64,000 nucleotides of DNA, taken from Luidia sarsii. Lineage: Eukaryota; Echinodermata; Asteroidea; Paxillosida; Luidiidae. Shown piece by piece: positions 36,901 through 45,235 of this stretch. The position numbers and the translations under genes are program-made. Numbering within the stretch: position 1 is the stretch's first letter; every line of letters begins with the position of its first letter. The stretch spans positions 15,530,909 to 15,594,908 of the forward strand of contig OX465116.1 in the NCBI GenBank assembly GCA_949987565.1, given 5' to 3'. Under the pieces are notes generated by a model. That model did not search any database and was not told the DNA's origin. It saw only the letters and a list, made by a program, of their open reading frames with translations.

Positions 36901-39900
36901 CATCCTGATCCAACTTGTTCAACAGACCAATCCACATCTGATATTCCTGTTTACAGCTGTCTGCATTTTACTCCGTCAAATGTATAACAAAGGAACTGAA
37001 TAAAGCTGAGTGAGTAATGTTCCTTCATGGTAATGCCAAACACCGCAATACAGCGCTTTTCCCTCCACCATTTGCCTCAACATTCCTGAAAAAAAAGAAC
37101 CCCCCCCCAAAAAAAAAGATCCCCTGAGGATAATTGGCTTGAAAACTTGGCAGAGGTCCAGGAATCCACCCCCCCCCCCTTCAACCAATCCAGGGTTGAG
37201 TAGGCCATGTTTGGTCCTATCCGCTATTTCTGTCTGCGTCTTCCCCTTTGTTCAACTCCAACTTCCTCCTCACAAGTGTTGGCCAGAAACGCTCTGATGT
37301 GAAAAGCACATGTTGCCATGGCGTTGGGTGGCTTTTGTGTGGTTTCTGGATGGTATGGAGCCCCGCTTTGTGAAGAATCTTGGGTGTGGGCTGTCATAGG
37401 CTTTGGACCATATTTGGGTTTTCTTGTAGACACTGGATGAATGAAATTGTGAAGTCAAAAACATTCATTTTATTTTAGAGAATTGGTCATAATGAACCCT
37501 TAATTAATCAGTCACATTTTATTTTAGTATCATTGCTGGATTCTGATAATGTTCAAACATGTTTGTGTTGAAAAACTAACTTTCTTCCAAGCAAAGGAAA
37601 GAAACAGACTAGGAATTATTCAACAATATCTGAAAATAGAAAAACAAAATTCAACTTGACTTTGATTTGAGCCCAGGCGTTTAGTTTAACCAAAGATGCT
37701 TTAATGTAACAGTGCTTTACCACCTGAGCTATCCAGCCCTGAGATGGTGTCCTTCCCAAAGCTATCATTGCCAGGGTGGGGGTGCCAGTCAGAAGCATTT
37801 AGCCATTAACTGCCGTATATCTCCAAGGATCACACTCACATTTTCATTCAGACCTTTGCTCAATACAATGTAAATTATTGATGAATGACATTGATGTTTT
37901 TTCAGTCAATAAGGAAAGGAAAATGATATTTTTGGTTGAAAGTATTTTATATTAGGAGAACGTTTCATGTATTTAATGATTCCCAAATAAAATACATTAT
38001 GAAAACTAACTCTCTTTATATGAATAAATAGTGTCAGAGTTTGGAATGTTTGCAAGCAACCTGTGTGAAGCTTGGAATGGGAATCGAAACTAGTAAAAGA
38101 AATGTGGAGGTATTTGAAGGAGACTCAGATATTGAAGAGTGTAGAAGGGCTTTGTAGATTGGATTACAGCTTGCCCTTCAATCTAATCATTGGTCTCTGC
38201 AGGTGTGCTAGTAACCGGAGCCTCTGGTTACCTGGGGTCTCACATTGTGCAGCAGCTTCAAGAAGCTGGATACAAGGTGAGAGCCTCCGTCAGGAACCTG
38301 GAGGATGAGAACAAGGTGAAACATCTGAAGGCCTTGTGCCCAGAGGCTGACTATGAGGTGGAACTGGTGCAGGCTGAACTACTGGATGCTGACAGCTGGA
38401 AAAGGTGTGTAGAATCATTGGATGGGTACTGTACTTGCAAAGGGGTTGTATAGAGTAAGACTGAAATGGGAACTAGACTGTGATTGGACTGGTACCTGCA
38501 AGGGGTTTACAGTGGACTGGCTAGGACTGAAATGGAAACAAGACTGATCGGACTGGTGCCTCTAGCAGTTTGTGTAGGACTAATTAGGACTGAGATGAAA
38601 ACTAGACTATGATTAGACTGGTGCTTACAAGGGGTTTGTATAGGACTTGCTAGGACTGAAACAGGAATCAGACATAATGAGTAAATCTAAGAGGTCTATA
38701 CCAGCTATCCTTGTCCTTTGTCTGTCATTCGTGGCCCTTTTGCTCTCCCTTTCCTATTGTTTTTGTCCTATTTTATCATCTTCATTTTGGTCATTTTAGT
38801 CAGTAAGCTGTTTGCAACATTTTTCCATATTTTTCAAGATTTATGCCTCCGTACATAAAGAATTTGAAAAATGATTCGGCATAATTTCTTTGTGAAAATC
38901 ATTCCAATAATTTGGCATAAACTAGGAATCTTCTGAGTCTGGCTTCCCAGCATTCATGCACAGGTCTTGAATTAGTCTCTGTCATGTTTATACCTGCGGT
39001 ACATTGTTTGACAACTTCAAATCTTCAACAGAAAGATGAGAATTCCTGACCTGATTCTGATCAGCCTTTCTGGTTCGGCATAGTCATCCTATCGGATTGA
39101 TAAAAGTTTTCAGAATGTGTACGTGCACATTCTTGCTTGTATCTCCTCTGAAATCAGAGCATTCCTGAAATCCAAGACACATGACCCTAAGATAACCTTC
39201 ATTCCAACCATGAACTTTCCCTTCAAATATGAACAACTTTTTATCAGATTCATAAGCTCCCCTGGTTGGGGGACAGTGAGCATTTTATATCCTCAGCTCA
39301 TCCAGGCAACTGACTTTCTGGAAGTTAGAATTGAAGCTTGTTTAAAATTTTGAATTTCATTGTTCAGCTTTATGATCAGTATAGATATTACCATTTGATC
39401 ACCAAGTGATAACAATTATTTAGTGTGTACATGTATCATGACATTTAAAGGTCCCGATTTTCAATCTCAAAAGGAAAAATTAAAATTTCAGAATTTAAAT
39501 GTCAGACCCTCCACATTTTGGGCATTTGTACAATTGAGGTCATTCTGGTCGGTAACATTTCTGTATTGCTAAAAGTTGTCATAAATTAAAACTCTAAAAC
39601 CAACATTATTACTTCCAAATGTTAAAAGAAAAGTTTAGGTGCCTGGGATTTTGATCCTAGTAGGACTTTACTGAAGAGTGGACATGTCTTGGTCCTGCCA
39701 GGATTATTAATATCAATCTCCATTCTTGTATCTCTTCAATTTGTGTCCAACCGCGACTTAAGATTGCTTCTTTGTTTATATGTTTTTGTCCAACAGTGCT
39801 GTGGATGACTGTACCTATGTTATCCATGCAGCAAGTCATGACTTAACATTGTCTATGTTTGTCCAACAGTGCTGTGGATGGCTGTACCTATGTTATCCAT

Positions 39901-42900
39901 GCAGCAACTCATGATTATCATTGTCTATGTTTGTCCAACAGTGCTGTGGATGGCTGTACCTATGTTATCCATGCAGCAACTCATGACTTAACATTGTCTA
40001 TGTTTGTCCAACAGTGCTGTGGATGGCTGTACCTATGTTATCCATGCAGCAAGTCATGACTTAACATTGTCTATGTTTGTCCAACAGTGCTGTGGATGGC
40101 TGTACCTATGTTATCCATGCAGCAAGTCATGACTTAACATTGTCTATGTTTGTCCAACAGTGCTGTGGATGGCTGTACCTATGTTATCCATGCAGCAACT
40201 CATGACTTAACATTGTCTATGTTTGTCCAACAGTGCTGTGGATGGCTGTACCTATGTTATCCATGCAGCAAGTCCATTCCCAATTTCCAGTCCACGCAAT
40301 GAGGACGATCTTATCAAGCCCGCAGTGGAAGGCACCACCAATGTTCTCAAGGCGTGTGTGGAGGCTAAGACAGTCAAACGCTTTGTCTTCACAAGCTCTG
40401 GATTGTCCATCTGTGGTAGGCATTGGTGTCACAGACATCCTCTTCAATGCTCCTTGTGTCATTAATGTTGTAGTTGGGTTAGAAATACTACCAAGAACCA
40501 CATTGTTTGACATTTGTCATTATTTCTTTGTAAAAAGTATAACAACTGAGTTGCCTTTGAGAAAGGTACTGCTGGGATCAAGACTATCACACCCTCTAAC
40601 TTTTGAGAAACTGAGTTGCTGTTTAAGAATGCAAATGTCATGATATAGTTCACATCTCACAAAATAGAGGGCTTTGAAATTGTCATCAATACATGAAAGA
40701 GCTAGTCTGAGCCATCAGCTCTTAGATGGGCACCGACTAAATAATCACCAATCGTGTCTGGGGCGGGGTACCAGTCAGAAGCAATGGACCTTTACCATGA
40801 ATCCTTGAATGAAAATCAATGCTGTTTTCTTTCAATCTTCCAAAGGGACCATTACCATGAATTCTTGAATTGCAAATTTATGTCATTTACTTTCAATCTT
40901 CCAAAGGGACTCTCAAGACCATGGATGTGTCGGAGAAAGACTGGCCGGATGCGGAGAAGCTGGAACCTTATGCCAAAAGCAAGACCCTAGCTGAGAAGGC
41001 AGCCTGGGACTTTGTCAAGGAACTCAAAGGTGGGTCTTCAGATGTGCAGGGGGCTCAAGGCGACTGTGATGACCTTGCATTGATGGCTTGTACTCATCAC
41101 CACCTGCCACAACTCAGCTTGTCCAAGGATCTTTTTTACTATTAAGGATGTTTTCTTTTAACTAAGGATGATGAATTGGCTGAGAGTACATTGTTGAAAT
41201 ATCTCGTGTAAGTAAGACTGACAAGAAATGGGGAGGTGTTGGCTCTGTCAACCTTTGACCTCTTGGTCCTTTAATTTGGACCATTCTGGCCTTCCTCACT
41301 ATGATTGCAAGCTATTTCTTGCCCAATCCCCACCCAGTTCATTTATGTTAGAGTAGACACAGTAACAGTGTGGTCCATCTGATACCACAAGAGGGCGGTA
41401 TTTACCTCCTACAGAGTAGGTAAATGTCGAACATTAGATACAGTTCCAAAGGCCACAAGATATTTGATTTCACTTGCAGTTCATCAGATTCTCTATTGAT
41501 ATGGGATTATGAAACTTTATTCATAATTTATCAGATTTCTTTCACTTTTTGAAACAGTGACTTAAAAATCACCCCTGACAAAAAACTACAAACATGCTTT
41601 TATGTTTTGTTTGTGTTGTTTTTAAGAGTAAAAATCATTGCCCTCAGCAGAGACTACATGTAGTTGACTATTTGGGAAGGCTGCCATCTAAGGGCTGCAT
41701 AAAATTGTTTTAACATTCTCAGTCAGTTTTTCCTCTATTTGTTTGACTTAGTAATAATTACCCAATAATTGATAGTTGTAATGTGCTGGCAATTCCTTTG
41801 ATTTATGGGGCATGACAGTCCAGAAGCAAAACAATTGTCTTCAAAAAATGGTCTTCAAACTGTCGTCTAAAATTAATTTGGTTGCAAGCACCCAGATGGA
41901 GCATTCAGGTCTTGATCTTAGATTTTCCTTCTTGCTTGAAGTGAATGTTCAGTTTGTTTGCTTTCTCAGAGGATGAAAAGTTTGAGTTGGTGGTCTTGAA
42001 CCCTGTCTCTATGCTTGGCCCCATTGTGAGTAACACAATGTGCACCAGCATTGAACTGATCAAGAGACTGCTGGAACGAAACCCAATGCTGCTTCCCAAG
42101 ATGAATATTCCCATGGTGGATGTGCGAGACGCAGCCCTTGCCCATGTCAGAGCATTGACAGCCAAGGATGCTAATGGTGGGTACCCACAGATAAACAGAC
42201 AGTCAAATTGAATGACAAACAAACAGACAAATTGAATGACAAACAAACAGACAAATTGAATGACAAACAAACAGACAAATTGAATGACAAACAAACAGAC
42301 AAATTGAATGACAAACAAACAGACAAATTGAATGACAAACAAACAGACAAATTGAATGACAAACAAACAGACAAATTGAATGACAAACAAACAGACAAAT
42401 TGAATTACAAACAAACAGACAAATTGAATGACAAACAGAAACAGACAAATTGAATGACAAACAAACAGTCAAATTGAATGACAAACAGAAACAGACAAAT
42501 TGAATGACTAACAAACAAATCAAGACTTGGACTTGGATAAATTTCTCGGGAAATGAATGTGTGTAAAGGGTTTGAGAAAGGTCCTGCTAGGATGGAAATA
42601 ATTTGCTATTGGGTGTCATTTAAGTCAACAATATTTGGCATTCCTTACAGAAAACCTGGTAACTGCTGACTTGAATGACATTGCAGGACCTTTCCCAAAG
42701 ACAGAAATCTGCCTTTTGGAAAGGTTCTGCTATGTTCAATGTGTAAGGCTCACTGAATTTTTAAGCCTAACTTTTTTGCTAAGATTAGAACAGCTTTTCA
42801 ATTACAAGATGATTAGATATTTTATGTGAAATATATCCTGTTCCCAAAGCAACTTCTGGGAGCTATATTTGTCTTCAAATGATTAAGATTTTCCAATGCT

Positions 42901-44725
42901 TCTCGATGCTTTTCTTATTTTTTTGCAGACAATCGTCACATTCTGTGCACACAGAATATGTGGTGGGCGGAGATAGCAGCTGTCTTGAGTGCAGAGTTTA
43001 AGTCACAGGGTAAGATATTGGGAACTCCTGAGACATTCGTTCTCCTTCTGACATCAATCAAACAAATTCAACGACCTCCTCACCTTAGTCAGGTCTATTG
43101 GAAAACCATGGAAACCACACTAATAATTCATTGAATTAAACTTTGAATCATATGAATGGTCCATTAAAGGCCCAATACAACATTGGGAAGATCGCAAAAC
43201 ATCAATGTCGACAGATTTCCTTCTTATTTACACAGTTTGTAGATGGTCATGATAGTATCCTCATGTTGAAATATTATGGGCTGGGATGCTGTGCTTCTCG
43301 AGAAATCTTCACTCAAATATCAACAAATAGTTTATTACTCGCGAGTAATAAACTATTTATTACACTACAGAACGGTGTGAAAATCATGATTTTTTTTTTC
43401 TTTTAAGTTGTTCTACTTTCTCAGAGTACCATTTGAGCTAGAAAAATTGAAGGATTTCTTTTTTGGAATGTTTAATGCTTTAACATACAAACTGAGGCAA
43501 TCTTGTGACTTTTACCAATGTTTTTTAGGGACTTTAAGGGTCAAGTTTAAAAGTTGGAGGTTATAGTTCAAGGGTCATGTCTTGTTTGTCTACAGGTTAC
43601 AACGTGCCTTCCATCGGTGTGCCAAAAGGCTTAGTGGCCATTGCTAGTGTCTTCAAGAAGGAAGCCAAGCAGATCCTGCCTATTTGGAATAAGACCACCA
43701 CCTTTGACAACACAAGGGTGAGTAGCATACTCATAAACAACTCCCGGAACTTTGAGATACTTCTGATAAAGTCTTCTTCTAACTAAAAGTGGTACAAAAA
43801 AATGGAAACTTAGATGCCCTAAATCGCCCTAAATTGAAAGTATCTCCTCAATAAATTGCAATTCAAATACAAAATTCTGAAGGATTCTCTTCTATGTATG
43901 CATTTTTCAACAATCAAATGAAATCTCAAAAGTCAGAGGGCCTGACGTTTCGATCCTAGCAGGACCTTTATCAAAGGAAAGGAAGATTAACTGAGACATG
44001 TATGAAGATTGGACTGAATCAGAGTCCTCTTGCTTTATGTTCCCTCTCTCTAACCACTCGACCTTTATACATTCTTTTTTTAGATGAAAGAAGTCCTTGA
44101 AATCTCAGAGCCCCGTGACATGAAAACTGCCATCATTGAGATGGCGTACAGTGCCATCGAGCAAGGCTTTGTCAAGAAGAGCAAGAAGTATCGTGGACCT
44201 CACGGCAAGGAAGAGGTGGCCGCCAATGGGCCAACGGAGAATGGAGAGATCAAGGAGGAGAACAAGGCCAAGGAAGACGGGGAAGCAGTCAAGGGAGATG
44301 AGAAAGAAGAGAAAGACAAAGATGAGGCCGGAGACGCACCTGCCAAGGAGGAAGACACACCTGCCAAGGAGGAAGATGCACCTGCCAAGGAGGAAGATGC
44401 ACCTGCTGCGGCAGAGGTCAAGACAGATGAGGGATCCAAGACAGAGAGTGCTGACGATGCTAACGGGGAGAAAGAGAAGGCAGGGGAAGAGGCCGGACAC
44501 AAGCCAGCTCCTGAAACCACTGACGAGAACAAGACGGATGAGACCAAAGAGGCAGAGACAAAAGCCAAGGAGGAATCACCAAGCCCTGAAGAAACATCGC
44601 CAGAAGAGACGGCAGATGCCCCCACTGAGAATGGAGTGAAGGAGGATGCAGAGGAGAGTCCTAAGGGGAAGGCCGAGGTGAATGGAGATGTGGATGCAAG
44701 TGGGGACGCCATAACTGCTGAGTAG
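24918..44725 (+). CDS. Dihydroflavonol-4-reductase-like extended SDR with acidic tail
   Basis: Eight exons: 24918-24951, 38203-38404, 40234-40415, 40907-41029, 41970-42176, 42929-43009, 43596-43717, 44084-44725; 1593 bp, 530 residues plus stop, all GT-AG and in phase. An NAD(P)-dependent oxidoreductase of the extended short-chain family (plant dihydroflavonol and cinnamoyl-CoA reductases, fungal carbonyl reductases). Cofactor motif TGASGYLG at residues 16-23; Ser 133/134 in RFVFTSS, Tyr161 and Lys165 in YAKSK form the expected Ser-Tyr-Lys site. Likely role is NADPH-dependent reduction of a carbonyl substrate in the cytosol; the substrate is unknown. The catalytic part ends near residue 352, the usual family length. 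The remaining 178 residues are Glu/Lys/Ala-rich with APAKEED repeats, unusual for this family. No signal peptide or membrane segment seen. Exon 1 is inferred from phase and a fitting N-terminus (MATNGDASDAK). Confidence 0.88.
28540..28885 (+). repeat. Long copy of hammerhead-like repeat with 68-mer-like flank
   Basis: Left part (gcttgcccttccctttgatc, then ctaccagctt) matches the 68-bp minisatellite unit. It runs into cgtgtacatgtatgtatctg, then the core at 28772-28810 (GCCT, GGTCC, GGATC, GAAACGTC, AGGC) and the 3' segment with TTAGTCAGTAAGCAGTTTGC. The most complete plus-strand copy in the window. Confidence 0.85.
30085..30205 (+). repeat. Interspersed hammerhead-like repeat, decayed plus copy
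   Basis: ctttgagaaaggtcctgctg, then gggatcaaaatc in place of the usual core end, and a 3' part with cacaaagcaatttgcaac. Confidence 0.65.
31165..31236. repeat. Imperfect palindrome around ACCGGT
   Basis: Arms gtacattgtgtataccggta and its near complement (cataccgggtatgcaatgta) flank a short tgcacatg centre. A hairpin-forming inverted repeat in GTAC-rich DNA; no known function. Confidence 0.65.
32775..33092 (+). repeat. 18-bp tandem array of a hammerhead-like repeat segment
   Basis: About 17.5 units of CCTTTGAGAAAGGTCCTG with point variants (GTGCTG, CTGTCTTTG, GATAGGCC). This is exactly the first segment of the interspersed family's core, amplified in tandem without the rest. Confidence 0.95.
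33849..33897 (+). repeat. 12-bp tandem repeat, four copies
   Basis: Units of ttgattgaagac, the last diverged (ttgattgaagaa). Confidence 0.85.
34228..34415 (+). mobile_element. tRNA-derived SINE, best preserved plus copy
   Basis: ggaaggccaccatctaaggg leader, A box tatagctcagatgg, B box cgggttcaagtcc at about 34313, then a shared tail (gatccagtcaaagttttctt, aattgttcaaaaagtcccca, agtttttccttggtttg). The spaced A and B boxes are an RNA polymerase III promoter. It is not a functional tRNA: no full cloverleaf or CCA-ready acceptor stem is present. Confidence 0.9.
35480..35790. repeat. Triple hammerhead-like repeat, F-R-F
   Basis: Three copies: plus core 35485-35523 (GAAATGTC variant), minus core 35681-35719, plus core 35727-35765 (full GAAACGTC). 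The first two meet tail to tail (atatcactag ... gtgatata); the second and third meet head to head 7 bp apart, giving two overlapping palindromes. Confidence 0.92.
37612..37850 (-). mobile_element. tRNA-derived SINE, minus strand
   Basis: On the minus strand: A box atagctcaggtgg and a decayed B box; the right-hand part (ccagggtgggggtgccagtc, then 'taactgccgtatatctcc') is shared with 2930 and 9120. Ends about 350 bp before the reductase exon at 38203. Confidence 0.85.
38203..38404 (+). CDS. Reductase exon 2, NAD(P)-binding fold
   Basis: Acceptor gtctctgcag, donor gtgtgt. Encodes VLVTGASGYLGSHIVQQL, AGYKVRASVRN and VELVQAELLDADSWK: the first beta-alpha-beta units of a Rossmann fold with the glycine-rich cofactor loop. 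Confidence 0.95.
39770..40233 (+). repeat. 73-bp tandem array: six extra copies of acceptor plus exon start
   Basis: Each unit has tgtttgtccaacag followed by TGCTGTGGATGGCTGTACC and the next exon bases up to ATGCAGCAA, then catgacttaacattgtcta. Acceptor ends fall before 39797, 39870, 39942, 40015, 40088, 40161 and 40234; spacing is 73 bp (once 72). Only the last copy continues into the exon body. Confidence 0.97.
40234..40415 (+). CDS. Reductase exon 3
   Basis: Acceptor gtccaacag, donor gtaggc. Encodes SAVDGCTYVIHAASPFPIS, PAVEGTTNVLKACVEAK and KRFVFTSSGLSIC, the typical VxHxASP and substrate-pocket Ser regions of the family. Six decoy copies of its 5' end precede it. Confidence 0.94.
40552..40595 (+). 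repeat. Hammerhead-like repeat core, decayed plus copy
   Basis: gcctttgagaaaggtactgc then gggatcaagactatcac: stem halves recognisable, GAAACGTC lost. Confidence 0.65.
40786..40906 (+). repeat. 60-61-bp duplication carrying the exon 4 acceptor
   Basis: Two units, each starting ggacc(t/a)ttaccatgaat and ending ttcaatcttccaaag. The first ends at 40845 before ggaccatt (decoy), the second at 40906 before the true exon start ggactctc. Confidence 0.9.
40907..41029 (+). CDS. Reductase exon 4, catalytic YxxxK
   Basis: Acceptor cttccaaag, donor gtgggt. Encodes TLKTMDVSEKDWPDAEKL and then YAKSKTLAEKAAWDFVKEL, with catalytic Tyr and Lys four residues apart. Confidence 0.95.
41655..41750 (+). mobile_element. 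SINE fragment, internally deleted
   Basis: Leader gttgactatttgggaaggct and ccatctaagggctgca joined directly to the tail ttctcagtcagtttttcc; both tRNA-like boxes are missing. Confidence 0.65.
41970..42176 (+). CDS. Reductase exon 5
   Basis: Acceptor gctttctcag, donor gtgggt. Encodes KFELVVLNPVSMLGPIVSN and the VDVRDAALAHVRAL block, both family hallmarks (NP..V.GP and V.DVRD.A.AH). Confidence 0.95.
42190..42520 (+). repeat. 24-bp minisatellite, about 13.5 copies, at exon 5 donor
   Basis: Unit aaattgaatgacaaacaaac plus agac. It starts about 13 bp after the donor at 42177. The spurious frames on both strands come from the 24-bp period. Confidence 0.96.
42560..42770. repeat. Two decayed hammerhead-like repeat fragments
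   Basis: Plus fragment at 42569 (tttgagaaaggtcctgctag) with the 3' half changed, and an R-F pair near 42684-42740 (gcaggacctttcccaaagac; gccttttggaaaggttctgc). Confidence 0.65.
42929..43009 (+). CDS. Reductase exon 6
   Basis: Acceptor tttttgcag, donor gtaaga. Encodes NRHILCTQNMWWAEIAAVL. Phase 1 in and out. Confidence 0.92.
43164..43541. mobile_element. Diverged relative of the 23579 MITE-like element
   Basis: Left end aaaggcccaatacaacattg and right end ccaatgttttttagggactt keep the inverted-end pattern, and internal words (gaagatcg, cacagtttgtagatggt) align with the first copy. Contains the perfect palindrome 43325-43358. Confidence 0.7.
43325..43358. repeat. Perfect 34-bp palindrome centred on TCGCGA
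   Basis: Left arm AAATAGTTTATTACTCG, right arm CGAGTAATAAACTATTT, with no spacer. Confidence 0.95.
43596..43717 (+). CDS. Reductase exon 7
   Basis: Acceptor tgtctacag, donor gtgagt. Encodes YNVPSIGVPKGLVAIASVF and PIWNKTTTFDNTR; the family's C-terminal substrate lobe. Confidence 0.92.
43925..43985 (-). repeat. Hammerhead-like repeat core, minus strand
   Basis: gcctgacgtttcgatcctag then caggacctttatcaaagg: all stem halves kept on the minus strand, ending at an A-rich junction about 100 bp before exon 8. Confidence 0.85.
44084..44725 (+). CDS. Reductase exon 8 with acidic repeat tail
   Basis: Acceptor cttttttag, stop TAG at 44723-44725. The first 35 residues close the catalytic fold (EPRDMKTAIIEMAYSAIEQG); then about 178 Glu/Lys/Ala-rich residues follow, including APAKEED repeats at 44333-44409. 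No stop interrupts the tail, and phase plus start of the exon fit, so the tail looks translated. Confidence 0.92.
   Translation: MKEVLEISEPRDMKTAIIEMAYSAIEQGFVKKSKKYRGPHGKEEVAANGPTENGEIKEENKAKEDGEAVKGDEKEEKDKDEAGDAPAKEEDTPAKEEDAPAKEEDAPAAAEVKTDEGSKTESADDANGEKEKAGEEAGHKPAPETTDENKTDETKEAETKAKEESPSPEETSPEETADAPTENGVKEDAEESPKGKAEVNGDVDASGDAITAE
44333..44409 (+). repeat. Coding 21-bp repeat in the acidic tail
   Basis: About 3.5 copies of gcacctgccaaggaggaaga, each coding for APAKEED. In-frame, so copy number can change without breaking the gene. Confidence 0.93.
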
Positions 44726-44814
44726 AATTAGAGGTTGTATAGATATCACTGCGGTATCGCTAAAGCTAAACAGAGAAAACAGTACTGAGACTTGCCTTAC
44801 AGTATGCAAAAAAT

Positions 44815-45235
44815 GTAACTGGTTCTACATGTAGCTAGTCCCAACTGGTTCTAACTGGTCCCAGCTGGTTCCAGCTGGTTCCAGCTTGTTCCAGTTAGTG
44901 CCAGTTAGTGCCAACAGATTTCAACATGTTCCAGTTGGTTTTGACTGGTCCCAGCTGGTACCAGCTTGTTCCAACTGGTTCCAGTTAGTGCCAACAGATA
45001 TTAACATGTTCCAGTTGGTTTTGACTGGTCCCAGCTGGTCCCAGCTTGTTCCAACTGGTTCCAGTTAGTGCCAACAGATTTCAACATGTTGGTTTTGACT
45101 GGTCCCAGCTGGTCCCAGCTTGTTCCAACTGGTTCCAGTTAGTGCCAACAGATTTCAACGTGTTCCAGTTGGTTTTGACTGGTTACAACTGATTCCAGCT
45201 TGTTCCAACTGGTTCCATCTGGTTCATACCCGCTT
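44815..45235 (+). repeat. 80-bp tandem array in the reductase 3' UTR
   Basis: Four units of 74-80 bp marked by ccagttagtgccaacagatt at 44901, 44981, 45061 and 45135, built from ten-base words such as ccaactggtt and cccagctggt. Begins about 90 bp after the stop codon. Confidence 0.92.

Larger units (their letters stand above)
24952..38202 (+). other. 13-kb first intron of the reductase gene
   Basis: I see no convincing exon. Contents: an AT-rich palindromic stretch (25460-25530), CTAGTACT-rich simple sequence (25800-25860, 26150-26190), hammerhead-like repeats near 28772, 30090, 33950, 34490, 35485-35790 and 36595, the 18-bp array 32775-33092, a short 12-bp array 33849-33897, SINEs at 34228 and 37612, and C- or G-runs at 32562, 35925 and 37170. 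Confidence 0.7.

Noticed and set aside
38072..38202. Reductase start at the ATG near 38072
   Set aside because: The frame (MEWESKLVKEM...) does not resemble the family N-terminus, and a good acceptor at 38202 separates it from the Rossmann fold.
41905..42523. Cys/Val/Phe-rich frames on the minus strand
   Set aside because: Antisense readings of the 24-bp array and of reductase exon 5.
44105..44712. Long minus-strand and alternative plus-strand frames over the acidic tail
   Set aside because: Shadows of the strongly biased GAG/AAG/GCC codons of the real exon 8.
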